Assembly (NCBI GenBank): GCA_002803225.1
Contig: NXFV01001231.1
Location: 1-24,239 of the forward strand
Reading direction: 5' to 3'
From: Gamarada debralockiae
Lineage: Eukaryota; Ascomycota; Leotiomycetes; Helotiales; Hyphodiscaceae
Length of the DNA: 24,239 nt
The notes below the pieces were generated by a model, which saw nothing but the letters and a program-made list of their open reading frames with translations, ran no database searches and was not told the DNA's origin. The translations under genes were made by a program, and so were the position numbers. Each line of letters starts with the position of its first letter. Within the stretch, counting starts at the first letter, position 1. Positions 21,601 through 24,239 of the stretch are shown in pieces.

Positions 21601-22641
21601 CTATCGAGGCATATCCTTCAGCTCTTGGCTGGACATTTTCCTCGACTTCGCTCTATGTCTCGCTCGTAATGGAAAAATGAAAGAATCATACGAGATTTGT
21701 GAGGCGGCGAAAGATTGCGCTCTCTGGCACCATTCTCGGGAGGATCTGTTTTTGATTCATGTGTGCTGGATCAGTAAGTCCAAGTTCTTGATTCAACATA
21801 ACAAAACTGATGAACTTCAGCTTGCGCGCTTTTTGCTTGCGATGAAGAATCCTGTGTCAACGTTGCTCGATTCTTTATGAGAGACTACCAGTTCACCACA
21901 GATTCATATAGAATGTTCACGGCCGTAACCAGAACAGTTCACTCGCCAGTTTCTTGGTACAGCTCGGGACCCAGTCAGAAGTATATTTTGCGACAAATAA
22001 AAGCCATGGACTTCGCTCTTGCCGACGAAGAGAGTCGGGAGAAGTACTTTGCTGAGCGAGCCTCCTATTCCGCTCTGGATAAGAATGGCCAATTGGTCAT
22101 CAATGATGATCTGGATATCGCGCTTCTGATGTTGTACGGACATATTCTGTACACAGGCAGCAGCTATATCTATGCTTTGAGTAAGCGTAACACGTTGTGG
22201 TGAAGACAGACACTAATCTTTTTGCCAGATTACTTCCTCCGGGCCCTAGCACTCGACCCCGAAAACCCAATGATAAACCTCAACGTCGGCCTCGCATACA
22301 TCCACTACGCCATCAAACGGCAAGCCGAAAATCGCCAATACCTCATCCTCCAAGGCCTAACATTTCTCTTCAACTACTATAATTCTCGCAAAACCTCCTC
22401 CAAAATCGAGGAGAGACAAGAAGCTCATTACAACATGGCCAGAGTATATCATATGCTAGGACTGACGAATCTTGCGATTCCGTACTATGGTTCGGTGTTT
22501 AAGGAGATTGAGGGAGTGAGTAGGGAGGAGAGTAGAGAGGATCTTATTACGGATGCTGCGTATAACTTGCAGTCTATTTATGCGATGTCTGGAAATCAGG
22601 AATTGGCCGGTATGATTACGAGGAAGTGGTTGGTAATTTAG
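18671..22641 (+). CDS. sfc4: TFIIIC TPR subunit (Sfc4/Tfc4/tau131 type), 1241 aa
   Basis: Six exons: 18671-19530, 19581-20628, 20678-21491, 21543-21773, 21821-22180 and 22229-22641. The introns are 47-51 nt and all phases close. Residues 1-286 are a Pro/Ser/Asn-rich disordered region with a degenerate repeat. Next comes an acidic conserved block (DDVSSDDEDYREF) and an N-terminal TPR array from about 350 (EAWTTLASVFLELGNRDKA). A linker follows with the basic signal KRRRRGGKRAKID near 765-778 and the KHEEMRNGN segment. The C-terminal TPR array begins around NYFLRALALDPENPMINLNVG. The protein should anchor TFIIIC on the A box of tRNA and related genes and recruit TFIIIB (Brf1) upstream of the start, enabling RNA polymerase III. 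Its length is near that of yeast tau131 plus the N-terminal extension. The ATG at 18671 gives MAESNVPDNNSPRPANV. No frame break is seen. Confidence 0.95.
18839..19390 (+). repeat. Degenerate ~41-residue tandem repeat in the TFIIIC N-terminus
   Basis: Five related segments recur with a spacing of 40-44 residues. Each starts with a T-Q-T-Q-x-Y-like core: DRSPNY (57), TQTQSY (101), TQTPKY (142), LQTQNY (182) and TKTQNN (225). The core is followed by Ser/Gln-rich residues and then a PLxSxL...PPS block. DNA copies have diverged strongly, with short shared strings such as GATTCAAGTC, so the expansion is old and retained in frame. Confidence 0.65.
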
Positions 22642-22998
22642 AGGATATTTGGCTTTGGCACAAGTTTGGCTGCTTTCTGGACGACAGATTCTAGACTTGA
22701 GATAAATGATAGATATGATAAATGAGTTTTCTCTCCGTTCGGATACCGCATTAGTTGGAACATATGATATCAATGGCTGGTACTTTTCAACGCGTTTCCT
22801 TGGCAAGTTATCCACCATCCTCAATACTCGTCAGTTCAATCACTAGGTCAGAGCGGATGATTTTAGGTTCTTGTGTTTGCGAAAGGGTTCCTTAAGATTA
22901 CATATCTTTCAGTCCGACTGGAAAATTTATATCTTATATCTCAATTGAAACTGTATGCTAATGAGAATCTGATCGGGATTGCTTCACTGCCTGAGCGA
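22642..22998. other. 3' flank of the TFIIIC gene
   Basis: AT-rich non-coding DNA follows the TAG stop at 22639-22641 and should hold the 3' UTR and polyadenylation region. No open frame or RNA gene was recognised. Confidence 0.55.
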
Positions 22999-23217
22999 CC
23001 ACCAGGGGTTGACAAAATTCCCTCACCAGGTAGAAAATCGAACCTTTAATAACTTTACGACTCTGGGTCCAGTTCGGCTGAAAAAAATACCAAATTGATC
23101 GCGAAGAATAGACCTTTAAATCTGGCCCCAGAGACATTTTTTGAAAACACAATTTTTGGCGGGTTGTTGTTATATTATCTTTTCGGCTGGTGAGCGAATT
23201 CTGACACCCCCTGGTGG
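22999..23217. mobile_element. MITE-like element bounded by 29-bp terminal inverted repeats
   Basis: The left arm 22999-23027 starts CCACCAGGGGTTGACAAAAT. The reverse complement of the right arm 23217-23189 starts CCACCAGGGGGTGTCAGAAT. Over 29 bases 25 are identical, and weaker similarity continues inward for some ten bases. The 219-bp span has an AT-rich interior with no coding capacity. Small size, imperfect terminal inverted repeats and position between genes fit a non-autonomous DNA transposon. CAGGGG ends resemble several cut-and-paste superfamilies, so I do not assign one. No clear target-site duplication is visible at the arm ends, and no second copy exists in the window. Confidence 0.6.
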
Positions 23218-23403
23218 ACTCGAGAGTCGGATTTGTCATCCGTCGCTTCTCACTTGGTACACGACATCCTAACCTGTTTTCTCTTCTCTCCAACTTTTCC
23301 ATAGATTGACTTTTTCTTCGCTCCAAAGTTACAGAAGTCTCACTAAGCATCTGCTGATACTACGTAAGATACTTCACCACCGAAAAGGAGACCATCCCCT
23401 ATT

Positions 23404-23830
23404 ATGGTGTCCGCTAGGCGAGACTCACGTGCTTCAAACGGATCATCTCGCGTCCGTCCTCGAGGCAGAACAGAGTTACAATGCAACTTCTGCGACAAAG
23501 CATTCTTCAAGACAGATCATCTTCACCGGCATGAGCGAAGTCATAACCAAGGAACGACCGTTTCATTGTGGATGGTGCGATAAGTATTTCAGTCAACAGT
23601 GGGTGCTTCTATCTGGACGGGTTTGAAGAATTGACACTGATGCTAGCTGTCAGTGATACCCTGCTGCGGCATTTTTTCTCAGATTTCACCACACGATCGA
23701 GCCTTACCTGGATCCGAGATTCAAAGAGCATGGTTCACTTACATTGATAACACCAAGAGCTCCGGGTGCGGCAAAGAAGCACCGCTCGGCAGCCTTCGAC
23801 ATCAGCGAGCAACAATGATACCTATGAGCT
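23404..23830 (+). pseudogene. C2H2 two-finger transcription-factor gene, N-terminal part, disrupted frame
   Basis: The ATG at 23404 begins MVSARRDSRASNGSSRVRP. Finger 1 follows directly: C-N-F-C, then FKTDHLHRHERSH with both histidines. One extra base near 23541-23542 (AACC before AAGGAA) shifts the linker and finger 2 (ERPFHCGWCDKYFSQ) into another frame. A GTGGGT..GTCAG intron at 23599-23653 restores the classic second half, HDTLLRH, giving exact C-x2-C-x12-H spacing. A second break falls in the run of six T at 23672-23677, before FHHTIEPYLDPRF. Fungal proteins with two N-terminal C2H2 fingers often continue into a large fungal-specific regulatory domain. Here the rest is unreadable, ends in stops in all frames, and the window stops soon after. 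The breaks may be sequencing error or true decay. Confidence 0.6.
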
Positions 23831-24191
23831 TGATGAGAACTTCAGGATGAGAGCCTGCAAAGGGCTCACAGCTCATCTGAATGTCGACACTCTCCCGTCC
23901 ACGGGGCTGCTCGTAAGTCCCAAGAAAAGTCCCAAAATATTGCTCTCCTGGAAGGTTCGACATCTGGGCTGACGATTCGGTATGCAGAATCTATCTGTGA
24001 AAATGTAATTCGACACTTTTGCGCCTTTATTCCCCATCATTCATCATCATACATTTAGACCATCTCTAGAAATTCTCCATTGTTGCTGCTCATGTCCGCT
24101 CTTGGTTGTCTGTTGGGAGGATATGTGGCGCGCCACCATGGAGTAAGAATTTTCGAGCGATTCAATAGTACGGCTATGGCATTAGTATGCG
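23831..24191. other. Unresolved sequence between the zinc-finger remnant and the poly-C end
   Basis: An open stretch continues to about 23972 in one plus-strand frame (around DTYELDENFRMR). It could be the continuation of the zinc-finger protein after another frame change. Beyond that no feature is recognised except the GGCGCGCC string at 24127-24134. Confidence 0.4.

Positions 24192-24239
<48 letters not shown>
24192..24239. repeat. Terminal poly-C run of 48
   Basis: The window ends in 48 uninterrupted C residues after ATGCG. This is not the fungal telomere repeat TTAGGG or its complement. A low-quality read end or assembly artefact is the simplest reading. Confidence 0.9.

Noticed and set aside
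1..24239. Biosynthetic cluster, CRISPR array or prokaryotic operon
   Set aside because: Genes are spliced, mixed in orientation and of unrelated housekeeping functions; no direct-repeat/spacer array exists.
24192..24239. Telomere
   Set aside because: Poly-C only, with no TTAGGG/CCCTAA units.

Overview
The window looks like a piece of a filamentous ascomycete nuclear genome. Spliceosomal introns of 47-103 nt with GT..AG borders and internal branch-point-like CTAAC/CTGAC motifs interrupt most genes, and every recognisable protein is a fungal orthologue type. A leotiomycete (Helotiales-like) origin is my guess from protein flavour only. Position 1 falls inside a gene and the last 48 bases are pure C, so the window may be a whole contig with poor ends.

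Layout. (1) 1-881, minus: 5' part of a zinc alcohol dehydrogenase with three frame breaks. (2) 1589-2024, minus: complete Yippee-like zinc protein. (3) 2945-4895, minus: complete ferric-reductase/NOX-type membrane oxidoreductase. (4) 4896-7026: 2.1 kb without a recognisable gene. (5) 7027-9882, minus: 951-residue nuclear-looking protein of unknown family. (6) 10412-14547, plus: CLU/CluA protein, divergent from gene 5 across a compact shared promoter. (7) 15272-17432, minus: FHA + forkhead transcription factor (Fkh2 type). (8) 18671-22641, plus: TFIIIC TPR subunit (Sfc4/Tfc4/tau131), divergent from the forkhead gene. (9) 22999-23217: a pair of 29-bp inverted repeats resembling a small non-autonomous DNA element (MITE). 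(10) about 23404-23830, plus: start of a two-finger C2H2 zinc-finger gene with broken frame. (11) 24192-24239: poly-C.

The genes do not form a pathway or a biosynthetic cluster. Most are housekeeping functions: cytosolic CLU protein in mitochondrial homeostasis, Pol III initiation, cell-cycle transcription and metal reduction. I see no new multi-gene system. The most unusual items are the inverted-repeat element, the five-copy degenerate repeat in the TFIIIC N-terminus, forkhead-type motifs clustered upstream of the forkhead gene, and frame breaks confined to the two window ends while more than 15 kb of central coding sequence is intact.
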